A DNA stretch of 64,000 bases from Epinephelus fuscoguttatus. Its lineage: Eukaryota; Chordata; Actinopteri; Perciformes; Serranidae. The notes under the pieces are model-generated. The model was given only the letters and a program-made list of their open reading frames with translations. It had not been told where the DNA came from and did no database searches. Positions 20,791-59,200 of this stretch are shown one piece after another (position 1 is the first letter of the stretch; the number at the start of each line of letters is the position of its first letter). The position numbers and the translations under genes were made by a program. Location: contig NC_064754.1 of assembly GCF_011397635.1 (NCBI RefSeq), positions 31,352,543 to 31,416,542 of the forward strand, given 5' to 3'.

Positions 20791-22599
20791 GGGGCCACAA
20801 CTATCAGGGAGCCCCATCCCCTCATACAGCTCTGGATGAAGTCCTAATGTTGTCCAGGGTTAATTAGAGGTACATGCAAATACACCATTAGTGCTGTGTG
20901 AGTAAACAGGCTTGCATTTCATATAAACACTTAGCCCTTTGGATAACTATATATTTATTCAGCTTATTGGGGATTTCTCACCAGATTAGGATATAATCAA
21001 CAGAAAACCCTTAACTGGGCCATGTTACGAGTCTGCTTCCTTTGGCTGAGTATCTGGGTCTTGTGTGGCAAATAATGAAACTGCATTTCAACAAAAAATA
21101 ATAATAGATAATAATCTCTTTTTGTTTAATTGTACAAACACCTGTATAAGTTACTGTAATGTGGATATTTCAAAGGTCAAAAACTGGTCAGCCTAACCAA
21201 TTCCTGTTCTCTCTCCAGCACAGAAACCATATCACATTATCAGTTGATGAGGAAACTCTGATGGCCCAGGTGCATTACACAAGTCTATCCATTTAATGTA
21301 ATTAACTGATGAGTCCTATCCACAAATTTGCACTGTGGAATTACTGAATGTCAGAAATGTTACATTTGGTGAGATGTAAAATCACACAGCCACAGAAAAA
21401 GATGGAAATCTAGTCAAAACCATATGACAGTACCTTATAAGGCAGCGTAGCATCCTGGGATAATTTCCTCTGTGATGTTATTAACATATATTATAGACTG
21501 CGTGATGTCTAAGCTTCAGACACTTTAATGCACCCTCTAGACGTCTGCACCGCAGCGTGTATGTAGTGTCATTTTTGTAGTACTCAAATCTTAGGTATAC
21601 TTGCTACTATCCTCCTCTCCCAAAATGGCCTCAATATTGAATGATGTTTGTTTCTTCCTATAATTAATTAGAGTTCATGAAGCGCAGCAGATGAAGCAGC
21701 ACTCTGCAGAGACTTCCCAGAGGTCAGTGACTAAAAAATGATCCTCCGCACTGCCAGGAAAGTGGTCAAACAAAAGCATGAAAAGACAAAAAAAAAAAAC
21801 CCGTTTTATATGCTATAATTTTGCTGCCACCAAGTGACAAGTCTTTGAACAACATGTCTGTGTTGCCATTTCTTTGCTACAGTTGAGGCAGAGGCCTGCA
21901 GGAAAGCTTCATCGCCCTCTTGTGGTGAAATAAGTGGGAATAATGTATGTGAAGGTATCTGTAAAGGGCACATGACAAAGTAGGAAAGAGAAGTGTGTGC
22001 AGCTGGAGGGAACTAAGGAGAAGTTTCTATCCTTAATTATTTGCTGTACCTGATGAGGTAAGTTTAGATGGCTTGTTCCACAAATGTAGCAGGCTAAGTG
22101 GGGCCAGGAGGTAACTCCAGTAGCTCGACAGCTGGTGGACTCTGAGGTAAGTCACAAAATAAGAATATCTTTCAAACAGCAGTGGAACAGGGCAGCAGAT
22201 AGGCCTTAATTTGTCTAGTCCAAGCTGGAGAGTTTATATGTTGTCAACTTCAGAGAACATCTTCGTAGATACTTTCCATTTTGACTTTGTGTCTCAGGCT
22301 CAGAGATGCTGGGTCTCTTTACTCAGTGAGACCTCTAGAGGACTCTAGCAGGTGTCTTTGTTTGGCTCCTCTCAGAGTGAGGAGAAAGAGGTGGCATTGT
22401 GACCTGTGGACTGGTGGACCATGAAGCAGGTTTGCTGGGCATGGACTCTTGGACAGATGAGCCATTTGCCACAGACACCCATTGCTGAAGAGAACAAGAA
22501 ACTTTTCCTTTTTGGGTTGCCAATTTTGGTATGGGCTTGGTTAGTGCAAATAGTTTAAATTTATATCTCATCACAAGTGCTAGACATGCTAAAGGAATA

Positions 22600-22760
22600 G
22601 TTTTGGGAAATATACTTTATTGCAAGGAGTTAGATGAGGACATTGACATCACTTTAATGTCTGTACCATACTGTAAATGTAAAGGTACCACTAGCAGCTG
22701 GTTAGCTTAGCTTAGCATTAAGTCTGGAAAGGGGGGAGTAAATCTGTGTTTACTTGAATA
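22600..22760. repeat. Dispersed teleost repeat
   Basis: Contains GCTGGTTAGCTTAGCTTAGC followed by AAGTCTGGAAA, a text I recognise as common in fish intergenic DNA. Class not assigned. Confidence 0.4.
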
Positions 22761-23848
22761 GTGAAGGCCCTACTCTCAATCTGATTGGCTATTACTCATT
22801 GGCCTGTTTGGTTGGGTTGGTTAGGTTTCGGCAAGAGGAGTGAGATTGCTCAGAGTTAGTGTAAAAATGTCACAGTAAGCCAATCAGAGGCAGAGTAAGG
22901 CAGGTCATGCCTTTGCTATGCTAGGAACTGCAAATTTGCAACACTGAACAGTCATTGTTGTTGAGTTTTTCGATTTATTAATTTATTTTTATGGCATTTT
23001 GAGCACCACAAGCTGAGCGCCATGTAGTTTATTCAAGAGAAGGCAGACATCTCTGCTTCATTCTCATGCCAACATTGGGCAACTCACACCAAAATAATCT
23101 AATAATTGAGAAAGGGCACAACAGGTAAGAGGTAAAACATGTGGTTTTGATTTTTGGGTGAACTGTCCCTTTAATGTCAACTCTCAGCAACTCAACTGCT
23201 CACTTCTTACTCAAGCTGGTAACTATATCATGAGTCATATCAAGGGCACTGCCTGGTTTGACCTTTCAGTTGCTAAATAATTGTGTAATCCAAGTAAAAA
23301 AAAATCATGAAAAGTTTCAGTACAAATGTGGCAAAATGAAAAAAGAAAGATCAGAACACATGGCAGATTTACTCAAACAGTACAACATAAGAAATGCAAC
23401 AGAAACAACAAATTAAAGTCAGCCAGCACACATGAACAGATCTTAGATCAACTGAACAAGCTTCAGGCCATATTTTAATTTAATAACAGCAAACATCAAA
23501 CCTGATCTGCACATCCATACAACAGCAAGCATTCAACCATTAAATTTAAGTCAAATTGAAGGTTTAAAATCACACTAATAATTTATAAGTCCACACAGAG
23601 ACAAACTGATGATCCACTTCCTCTTAAATGATGAATCTAATGCTGTCTACATTTTCAGTTAATATCAGTAAACAAAAGCCTGTGTTCACCTTCGTCAGAA
23701 ATCTGGCATTCAGCAATTAAAAGATATTAAAGCTCCTTTAAGTTCAAGTATGAATGAATTGGTTTAGTCTTGTCATGTTTTTTTTTTTTTTTTTTTTGAT
23801 AAAGAAAATTTAAGGGACAAGTCCGTTTGCAATAACTGATAGGCTATT

Positions 23849-24147
23849 TTAACCTCCTGAGACCCTGTGTCCTCATGTGAGGACATCACCTTTTGGGTTT
23901 ACTTGACCTTCACACTTTTTTTGTGCCATCTAGTGGTAGTAAGACTAGAGTACACTAATCCATGGAAAAACAAGATGACACCCATCTCTGCCAAGTCAGT
24001 CTGCAGCTGATCCTGGCACATAAGTGGACAAGGTCCAAAACCTGATCACATTTTATGGTTGAAACTTGTTTATTTATGATTAATAATGTTTGTAGTTTGA
24101 TATGGCAACAAATTTGACCACTTTTAGCAACAGTAGCAAGGTAAGAC
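23849..24147. repeat. Element fragment adjoining the minisatellite
   Basis: Begins TTAACCTCCTGAGACCC and contains the palindrome GTCCTCATGTGAGGAC (23869-23884). TGAGGACA from this palindrome is the invariant core of the adjacent minisatellite, so the array probably grew out of this element. Confidence 0.5.
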
Positions 24148-26605
24148 TGAAGAGACTGGGACTCTATTGTCATCTCATTTTGGGACATTGGGACTCTATT
24201 GTTGTCTCATCTGAGGACATTAGGACTTAATTGATGTCTTGTTTTAGGACATTGGGACTTTATTATTGTTTCATTTGAGGACACTGGGACTCTACTATCA
24301 TCTTGTTTGAAGACACTGGGACTTTATTATGGTCTCATCTGAGGACACTGGGACTTTATTGTCATCTCTTTTTAGGACAATGGGGGTCTATTGTTGTCAT
24401 CTTGTTTGAGGACACTGGGACTTTATTGTCATCTCTTTTTAGGACAATGGGGGTCTATTGTTGTCATCTTGTTTGAGGACACTGGGACTTTATTGTCATC
24501 TTGTTTGAAGACACTGGGACTTTATCATGGTCTCATTTGAGGACACTGGGACTTTATTGTCATCTCTTTTTAGAACAATGTGAGTCTATTGTTGTCATCT
24601 TGTTTGAAGACACTGGGACTTTATTATGGTCTCATTTGAGGACACTGGGACTTTATTGTCATCTTGTTTGAAGACACTGGGCCTTTATCATGGTCTCATT
24701 TGAGGACACTGGGACTTTATTGTCATCTTGTTTGAAGACACTGGGACTTTATTATGGTCTCATTTAAGGACACTGGGACTTTATTATGGTCTCATTTGAG
24801 GACATGGGGACTTTATTGTCATCTGGTTTGAGGACACTGGGACTTTATCATAAGCTCATTTGAGAACATTAGGACTTAATTATCGTCTCATTTGAGGACA
24901 TCGGGACTTTATTGTCATCTTGTTTGAGGACACTGGGACTTTATTATAGTCTCATCTGAGGACACTTGGACTTTATTGTCATCTCTTTTTAGGACAATGG
25001 GGGTCTATTGTTGTCATCTTGTTTGAAGACACTGGGACTTTATCATGGTCTCATTTGAGGACACCGGGACTTTATTGTCATCTCTTTTTAGAACAATGTG
25101 AGTCTATTGTTGTCACCTTGTTTGAAGACACTGGGACTTTATTATGGTCTCATTTGAGGACACCGGGACTTTATTGTCATCTCTTTTTAGAACAATGTGA
25201 GTCTATTGTTGTCACCTTGTTTGAAGACACTGGGACTTTATTATGGTCTCATTTGAGGACACTGGGACTTTATTGTCATCTTGTTTGAAGACACTGGGAC
25301 TTTATCATGGTCTCATTTGAGGACACTGGGACTTTATTGTCATCTTGTTTGAAGACACTGGGACTTTATCATGGTCTCATTTGAGGACACTGGGACTTTA
25401 TTGTCATCTTGTTTGAAGACACTGGGACTTTATTATGGTCTCATTTAAGGACACTGGGACTTTATTATGGTCTCATTTGAGGACATGTGGACTTTATTGT
25501 CATCTGGTTTGAGGACACTGGGACTTTATCATAGTCTCATTTGAGAACATTAGGACTTAATTATCGTCTCATTTGAGGACATCGGGACTTTATTATAGTC
25601 TCATTTGAGGACACTGGGACTTTATTGTCATCTGGTTTGAGGACACTGGGACTTTATTATGATCTCATTTGAGGACAGTGGGACTTTAGGACATTTGGAC
25701 TTAATTGTCATCTCATTTGAGGACATTGGGACTTTATAATGGTCTCATTTGCGGACACTGGGACTTTATTGTCATCTCATTTGAGGACACTGGGACTTTA
25801 TTATCGTCTCATTTGAGGACACTGGGACTTTATTATAGTCTCATTTGAGGACACTGGGACTTTATTGTCATCTCATTTGAGGACACTGGGACTTTATTGT
25901 CATCTCATTTGAGGACACTGGGACTTTATTATTGTCTCATTTGAGGACACTGGGACTTTATTGTCATCTCATTTGAGGACACTGGGACTTTATTATCGTC
26001 TCATTTGAGGACACTGGGACTTTATTGTCATGTCATTTGAGGACACTGGGACTTTATTATCGTCTCATTTGAGGACACTGGGACTTTATTATAGTCTCAT
26101 TTGAGGACACTGGGACTTTATTATCGTCTCATTTGAGGACACTGGGACTTTATTGTCATCTCATTTGAGGACACTGGGACTTTATTGTCATCTCATTTGA
26201 GGGCACTAGGACTTTATTATCGTCTCATTTGAGGACACTGGGACTTTATTGTCATGTCATTTGAGGACACTGGGACTTTATTGTCATCTCATTTGAGGAC
26301 ACTGGGACTTTATTGTCATCTCATTTGAGGACACTGGGACTTTATTATCGTCTCATTTGAGGACACTGGGACTTTATTGTCATGTCATTTGAGGACACTG
26401 GGACTTTATTATCGTCTCATTTGAGGACACTGGGACTTTATTATAGTCTCATTTGAGGACACTGGGACTTTATTATCGTCTCATTTGAGGACACTGGGAC
26501 TTTATTGTCATCTCATTTGAGGACACTGGGACTTTATTGTCATCTCATTTGAGGGCACTAGGACTTTATTATCGTCTCATTTGAGGACACTGGGACTTTA
26601 TAATC
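24148..26605. repeat. 32-bp minisatellite, about 76 units
   Basis: The consensus unit has two halves, TTTGAGGACACTGGGAC and TTTATTGTCATCTCA, 32 bases in total. The left side is diverged and built of 64-bp dimers (CATCTTGTTTGAAGACACTG alternating with GGTCTCATTTGAGGACACTG). The right side (about 25720-26600) is almost uniform. A marked variant GGGCACTAGGAC occurs at 26201 and again at 26553, exactly 352 bases (11 units) apart, showing recent segmental duplication. Because 32 is not a multiple of 3, open frames in the array rotate through all phases and do not indicate a protein. Confidence 0.97.
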
Positions 26606-51904
<25,299 letters not shown>

Positions 51905-52803
51905 AAACACACACATACACATACACATATTAAAACATTACTTTTTGTTTACACTTTTATATTTCTCTTCTCTTTTCTCATGTATATTCCTATAACTGCA
52001 AACTTTGTCCTACTGTAATTGGTAATCTGATGCTGTTTCAGTCTGTGCATTTCAGAAGCATTATGTATGTAATTTTGACTTAATGTGTAGTTAGTGTTAT
52101 TTTTTTAACAAAGATATGAGAGATTTTCTGCATTCTGTGTTATGAAAAGGGATAAATTTGATGATTTTATTGATTTAAGGTTATGAACCAGCAGGTCATC
52201 TCGAATATTTTGAAATGAAATGTGTCTTAAAACAATATATACGACTCTTAACGTTTATATAATGGTAAGAAAACTCTTAGATTTTGTTTTTTTGTGAGAT
52301 GAATACTTGCTAACATTTGTCCGTGATCTTACACACTAAGCACCTCATTAAGTAAGCAGCACTTTCTGATTAAGTCTTTTTCTTTTCTTCATTGGTAGAT
52401 TTTCAAAGCCTCCAGATGAGCTTATTAAAATCAGACTGACCAATGAAATTTGTATTCTTCAGTATTTCGGCTAATTACTTTTATTACAAGATTTTTCGAG
52501 CATAATACAGTTTCTGTGTTTCTTTATTTGTGGACCAATTAAAGCTGAGACAGAGGAGGAGGAAGGGTGTTGGAAGAAAGCGCAGCAGTGGGCGTGCGGC
52601 GTCTTCCAGTGTATTACTGATAATTATACAGTAGTTGAGGTGACCTTGCCCGGTGAAACGTCCTGACAGTTACCTCCCACCACTTCTCATTCTTCAGTGC
52701 CTTGAGAAAAAATTATTTTGTAGTTACTTCTTATCACCTTAAAAAAGTCGTAATGAGAAAAAACGGATCATGAAAGGACAAAGGTGTATAAAGTGATGGA
52801 CTG

Positions 52804-52809
52804 AATAAA
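52804..52809 (+). terminator. dnm2: Candidate dnm2 polyadenylation signal
   Basis: AATAAA 900 bases downstream of the dnm2 stop. Confidence 0.5.
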
Positions 52810-53391
52810 GGACTAGAAAACGAAGATGTGCTGGCTGGTGCTTGTTTTTGCTGTTAGACATTTTTTTGCCTCATTTCTTGTCTTAACTGCACTACCGAGC
52901 CTTTCTTTGTCTGCTATGTTGTTGTTTGATCTGCCGTTTCCATACACATGACAGTAAACATGTAGGACATGTACTTCCTGTCACTGTATGATAGCGTCAG
53001 CGCACAGCTCACTGAGTATTATGTACACAACAGAGTTCGGGTCACCTCTTGACTCGCTCAGTAGTCAAATGGAGACGGCCATGCAGAACAAGAACATTTC
53101 ACTTTTCTGTGTGCAGTCTGGCATGACCTCCCTTCCTTCCTACCTTGCTGTATGATGGAGCTGTGGGTTGCCGTAGCAACCGTGGTTGCCAGTAGCAACA
53201 CAGTAAAGACAGTGTTACTCAATGCTTTTTGGGCTGTTCATAGAGTCAAGCAGGGATGAATAAAGGTATGCAATCTTTCTGTTTCCAAGAGATCTTCTCC
53301 TTCTCTGTCAGCTCGTACTGATCCACTGGTGAGCAGAAACTGATCATAAAAAATCTTATCATGGTTTTCTTGTCATGGTCTTCTCACACAG

Positions 53392-53431
53392 GCGACCTCC
53401 GCATGTCCCCTCTCGTCCCAACCACTGGTGA
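53392..53431 (+). CDS. dnm2: Candidate alternative dnm2 terminal exon
   Basis: After TCTTCTCACACAG the phase-2 continuation of exon 19 reads RRPPHVPSRPNHW and then TGA. It resembles the VPSRPNR ligand in DNM1 tails and would give an 855-residue isoform replacing APNRPTVIRPSEPSLLD. An AATAAA lies about 205 bases further on. Acceptor, phase and proline-rich content agree; expression is unproven. Confidence 0.45.
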
Positions 53432-54582
53432 CGGAAAGTCAAATGTGGAGCACTCCAACTTGTAGCCACGCGACGGGCTCAGTCAGCATGAGCTGGAAGA
53501 GTCCGGCTTTATGTCCTGATTCTGAAACTGTTGTTTTTTATAAGACATTGTAGGATGCAGAGTAACGACAAAGGCTGTGGCTGGATCAAAGCTGACATCC
53601 TGCTTCGGTCCACAACCTAAGAATGATCCTACTGCAAATAAATAAATAGTGATAACCTCTGTACATACAGGAATGTTATTGAGCTTATATGGTGTTTCCA
53701 ATATTAAATATATACTATAGAGAAATGATAATCTGTTTTTCTCTGCATGTAAGTACTACTGAAATACTTTATCTCATGATGTTTTTTCAGTTGAAATGTG
53801 TGCCAAATTTTAGGATGGATGGGTCAACTAGGATATGGGAGAAAAACCTGTGTGTGCCAAATTGAAACATCAAGAAATTTTATCTTGAAGCAAACTTGGC
53901 AGAAAGCACAGCACATGCAGTATGTTGTTATTTCTTCCTTCATGACTAAAGAATAAAGTAATTTACAATCCTCATGCATGTTTTTTCTATACTCATAAGA
54001 TACTATATAATGTCATCTGTGACTACGAACTACAAATTTAGATCCAAGCTCTTCTCTGGCAGGCTTACACATCATTATAAAGCAGAACTGCCTCAATGTA
54101 ACTTGGAAATTTGACAGTTTCAGCAAATCCAGTGTTTTGTTTTTTTAAGTATTTCTGCTCACCGACAAGTGCATTTAAATCATGCTGATACTTAAAGTAT
54201 GTGATCAAATAAACCTGGTATTTAACCTTTACACCAACTTCAACTTAATGTCAGATAATGTCAAAGTTGTTTTTGAAAATGTTTTTTAAGGTCAGACATT
54301 AGGGGGAGCTACATCAGCAGAAATAAAGTGTCTGTGCATGTTTGGTCTCAGGCAGCAGGGTTATGTTAAATTAAGAGTGAATAAGAGATACAAAAAATGA
54401 CGACATAAATAGTGTTTCTTGAGGTTTAAAGCTGTGTCACTTGATGATGAAATGTGGCAGCTCCTCATGATTAACATTCACGATATAATCATCACAGACA
54501 CATTTACAGATTATTCTGTGTATTGCCATTTTGAATCCATCAAAGATGACTCACACCAAGTGTTTCCTGTGTAAAAAATGCA

Positions 54583-54588
54583 TTTATT
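54583..54588 (-). terminator. tmed1: Candidate tmed1 polyadenylation signal
   Basis: TTTATT on the + strand, i.e. AATAAA on the coding strand, 1.64 kb past the tmed1 stop. Another TTTATT lies inside the MITE near 55123. Confidence 0.35.
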
Positions 54589-55070
54589 AATATCAATGAC
54601 TCCCATGTAAACCTGATTTTACTTACTCTATAGAACATGAAATGAATGCCTGTTCTTACTTTTAAAAAACACACTCAGTGGCTGAGCAGAATCAAAATGT
54701 CACATTCTGTTATCACAAACATACATCTGAAAAATAAAGAAAGCTGATCATGTTGAAGATCGAAGCCAGAATCACACAAACACACATCTAACAATCAGTA
54801 CCTTCACACTGAATTATCCTGATACATGTCTGAACTGACATACACATACGTATTTATCTGGAAGAGTACTGACATATTGTACAATACTGGCAATCACACT
54901 GCAAATCACATCTCCTTCTTATTCTACATTCTTATTTGTCAGCATGGACTTGAACTGGCACGCGAAAAGAAGTCAGTAACATCTAAAAAAAAAAAACCTC
55001 AGCATTAACACGGGTGTAACCAAGGAAACACCCGGTCAGTTGGACAAATCACTGATTTAAAGGAAAGATC

Positions 55071-55692
55071 TTAAAAGGGACCTATTGTGCTTGTTTCCAG
55101 GTTCATATTTGCATTTTGAGCCTTTATTAAAACATGTTTACACGCTTTGATAGTCAAGCAACACTTTATTTTCCTTACACTGTCTATGCTGGAACACTTG
55201 TATTCACCCTCTGTCTGAAACGCTATGTTTGGCTCCTGTCTCTTAAGCCTGCCTCCCGAAAAAGCCATGTCTGCTCTGATTGGTCAGTGTTTCTGTGTCT
55301 GCATTTTCTGCCATGAAAAATCACCATATCCAAATCAACCAAACCTGCTCAAGCAAGAAAATGATCTGAAATCAGGGAGAAATAAACGTCAGTAACCAAG
55401 ATTACATGTTTTCTGACGTTAGCGTGTAGCTACATGTAGCAGCTAACAGAGAAAAGCAGCACTTTCTACCATGAAAAGCCACCAAGAAAAGCTTCTAAAT
55501 ATAACCAGACACGTTCCAGCAGGAATTTGATCCGAAATCAGAGGATACGAAAAAACATTAGTGCCCAAGCTTACATATCAGCCCGATGTAAGCATGTAGC
55601 TACATGTAGCATTGGGTAATGTAAACACTTGCTGTAGCATACCTGGAGCTATGACCATAAAGAAAGGAAAAGCACAATAGGTCCCATTTTAA
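55071..55692. mobile_element. 622-bp MITE with TTAA ends
   Basis: Terminal inverted repeat GGGACCTATTGTGCTT at both ends, flanked by TTAA (TTAAAAGGG left, CCCATTTTAA right), compatible with a TTAA-targeting superfamily such as piggyBac or Kolobok. It lies within or just beyond the tmed1 3' UTR. Confidence 0.75.
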
Positions 55693-56230
55693 CTGTCAGG
55701 AAAAATACACCAACAACACTATTGCACACTGTTCTCCCTTGTAAACCAGCAGACTCGGAGTTCTGTGGATCAGTTTTTCAGGTGTGTCATTTAACTGACC
55801 TTTAACCTTTAGCAACAATAATTTAACCTTTAATGAAAAATTCCTAAAACCTCTTGTCAGCTTCAGAAACAACGGACACCTATACTACAACGGTTATCGT
55901 TCTATGCGGGCAGTGCCTTTAAAATGCATTTCCTCATTGGTTTGTGGTGAGATTTGGCATTAAAGGCACTAATGAAATGAAATAACCAAGTTTAACTTCC
56001 TCATCTGGTTACCCTTCATGACTTCATAGTATGCTATTATTGCTCACAAACTGATTTAAATGAGATTTTGGAAATAAAATAAGATCCACTGAAACTGGTG
56101 TTGAATGCTGGTGTTCACACAGACCAAAGAAAAGATATTGGAGCATAATCTGAACGGGTAACCAGCTGGACATCTTGTACTGGATTGTTCTTCTTCAAAG
56201 GCTGTCTTTAATTGTGACGAAATAATCCCT

Positions 56231-56281
56231 TTATGTGCAGACCCTCCGCTTGTCGTCAAACAGTTTACGGACAGTGTAGAC
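56231..56281 (-). CDS. tmed1: tmed1 exon 5 (cytosolic tail)
   Basis: Encodes [16 protein letters not shown] and TAA. The tail keeps one aromatic and a basic cluster, but lacks the FF pair I recall in human TMED1. Confidence 0.93.
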   Translation of the reverse strand, partial: VYTVRKLFDDKRRVCT

Positions 56282-59200
56282 CTGGAAAATGGAGAAATAA
56301 ACACAGACAGCATGGTGTTGATTAGCCAAAACTTTTACCGGTTTAATAGCCATATTCCCCTGTGTGGTGTGTCAGTGCTTCGTTTACCTGGGTAAGAGCC
56401 ACACACAACATCACCAGCACACTGGCGCAGGACCAGAATGAGACCCTCCACAGGTTGTCTTCCAAAAGATTTCGGTCCCGTGCCTCAAAAGCCCGCAACA
56501 CAGTCTGCATCTGCCGGCTGCGCTCCAAGCGTCTGTGCAGAGAGTCCATGGACTCCTGAGGAAATTGCAAGAAAAGTTGTGGGTATTTTAAAAAAAAAAG
56601 TGGTGGCTGTAATGACAGAAAAGTAGAAGTAAGAAACATAGAAAACAGTCACAAAAGTACATAGAATTTTCAATCACTATCGACACATCCTCTGTTGCAG
56701 GTCGTGGTAACTGTGTTGGCGGGCAAACCATAATATTGGGTCATGCAACCATCACTGTGGTTGCGTCTAACTAGCCTGACCCACAGAGCAGCTGAATGTT
56801 TCCAGCTGCTGTTAGCTGGTAGGACTCTTCTAGGAGACACATCTTAGTTAAAAGGTTACAACTGACGTATTTTATATTTTCCATAATGTCAGCAGATCCC
56901 AAAACCAAGACTGCGTCTTTCAATACTTTCCCACTTCCTCAACCTGTCTGTGGCACTCTGCCTCAAGCTCAATTTGTTCCTCCTACAGACAAAACAACAA
57001 CGGGCCAGAGATTTATAGTTTCAAAATGAGTCTAAATGATTTACAGCAAGGCTGGCCACTGTAGTTTTCAGCAAACATTACTAAGAAGAAGAAGAAGTCT
57101 ATTTTCAGCCCTGGATTAATATGCTCTGGTGAGTATTTACGGCAACAGGACGGCATATTTGGGACTGACTGTAAATAACCAACAGTACATTTGCTCATCA
57201 TGATGCAGGAACATGTCACGCAGTGCAACAATGAGGCTCACTGATGTGTTTTTTTTTTATCATTTTTTGGATGACAACAAAGCTCTCTGGCACAGAGGGA
57301 TACAATATAAATATCAGGCTTTGGCTACACAGACGATACGCGTTAGTAGGATCAGTGGATTGTTGGTTTGGATATTTTCATGGGATTTGCTGACAATATG
57401 AAACACACAAAATAATGCTAGCCTCATCCTTTGAACAGCCGAATTATCAAGAAAGCTTAATAGCTGGTGGACAAAAATCAGCTGCAGTCGTTATTGCCTT
57501 TTTGGGGAATTTTTCTTGGGCAGAATGTGGATCAATTTCTGTACAGATGCAACACACCTGGGACGCATTTTAAGTTTGTACACACACTCACTTAGGTGCA
57601 CACCCATGAGCGCATCTGGAGATTTTACAGCTGGGCAGTGACGGTCTAGTAAACCAACAAATGATTACAGGTGAGATAATAATGTCAGAAGGCAGATTGC
57701 TTTTCGACGCCTTTAATTACTCCATCCATGACTGTATCCTTTTTAGCGAAGTTTAGAGCAAACAAATCTGGAGGCAGGCGGCACAAAAAAATTATTTTGA
57801 CATTCTGAGTCAAACCAATTTAATTCAAATTATATTTTGAATATTTTTTAATCAGGAAAATTGGAGACAATATTTTTTTGTCATGCACAATGCCGACCTA
57901 ATGTTTGTGTCCAGGTGTTTCCCCACTGCTCATTAATGTATGATAGCACATTCTGTTTTATTACAAATAGTAATTCAGTGGTATCATTACCACCTGGCTT
58001 CCTAGTAGGGGCTTGTTTTTATAATCCTAAAAACATTTCAGCAAACACACTCCAACCTCTGCTTAAGGATACTTCCATTTGCTGCCATTTTAAACATACT
58101 ATTACAGTAACTTGATTAAATTAGCTTTATTAAAATCAATCACAATTAGCTTGTCTTTAATAAAGAGACATTCGTCATGGCTTGGTAAGATTAGCAGTTA
58201 ATCTCATGAGCACTTATTTGGTTAGCTTTGCTGTGACACGTTATGTTTATTGTATTTATTGGTTACATATAATGTAATCGGACTTTGACTTAAAAAAAAA
58301 AAAAAAAAAGTTTAATTACGTATCTATCTGTGTCTCAGTAACCCTTATATCATACTATAGTAGTGTATCCCATGCCTTATAGTGCTGCTGAGCACCATAC
58401 GCTGTGCTGAACATCTGCTCTCAGAGCAGTAAATACTCTGTACCTTGGGACAGATGCATTTCGTACCAACAGTGTAAGTTTCTTTCTTACTTTACCTGCA
58501 GGAATTAGAAGAAAGTGTTGGATGTATAGATTATTTAATCTGTGTTGAGTTATGTGTTGTAGGTGCCTAAAATTGCCCTTTATTTTGGATTGCTTCAGAC
58601 CACTCATGAATCCCTCCTCTAGTCCCCTTGATATTATCCTAATAAATCAGTTTAAAGACACAATAGAGTCACTCGGCCCTGCGCTGCTGACTATCATCAA
58701 GAGTTCTCTGTCACCTGAAGTCGGAACTGATCTTTTCAAAACTGTCTTTGTTGAACCACTACTGAAGGGACCTGGTTTAGATCCCCCAGACTTGGAAAAA
58801 TTTCTGGCCTATCTCCAAACTCAACTTTGTATCTAAAATCCTAGAAAAGGTAGTGCTGAACCAACTATTACATACACTCAACAACAACGATGTATTTGAA
58901 AAACTTCAGTGTGGTTTTCGCAAGCTGCACAGCACAGAAACTGCGCCCCTAAGAGTCACAAATGACTTACTGATGGCTGCAAACTCCAGTGCATGTTCTG
59001 TGTTAATGTTGCTTGACCTCAGTGCAGCTTTTGACACTGCTGACCATTCCAGTGTTATAGAGTGACTAAAAGAGTGGGCAGGTTTTACTGAAACCGCTCT
59101 GGACTGCTTTTCTTCACGTATAACCAACAGGAAACTTTTTGTCACTGTTGGGGAATATTCCTCAAGAAGTGCTCAGCTAAAACATGGTATACCACAAGGA

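Larger units (their letters stand above)
17107..24147. other. Gene-poor, repeat-rich region
   Basis: Seven kilobases with no supported gene. It holds dispersed repeats (17476-18020, 22600-22760), an L1 relic inside a CAAGTC-rich element (18095-19400) and a likely MITE (19930-20790). The open frames here look like chance frames. Confidence 0.55.
51905..54582. other. dnm2 3' UTR and convergent dnm2-tmed1 gap
   Basis: dnm2 3' UTR with AATAAA at 52804-52809, then the candidate alternative terminal exon (53392-53431) with its own AATAAATAAATA at about 53636. No other gene seen before the putative tmed1 3' end. Confidence 0.55.

Noticed and set aside
22335-22574. 79-codon minus-strand frame
   Set aside because: No domain, no splice context and no neighbouring exon; a chance frame.
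24148-26605. CRISPR-like array or long repetitive protein
   Set aside because: Units are contiguous with no unique spacers, and the 32-bp period rotates the frame, so apparent open frames such as 25019-25288 are by-products of the repeat.
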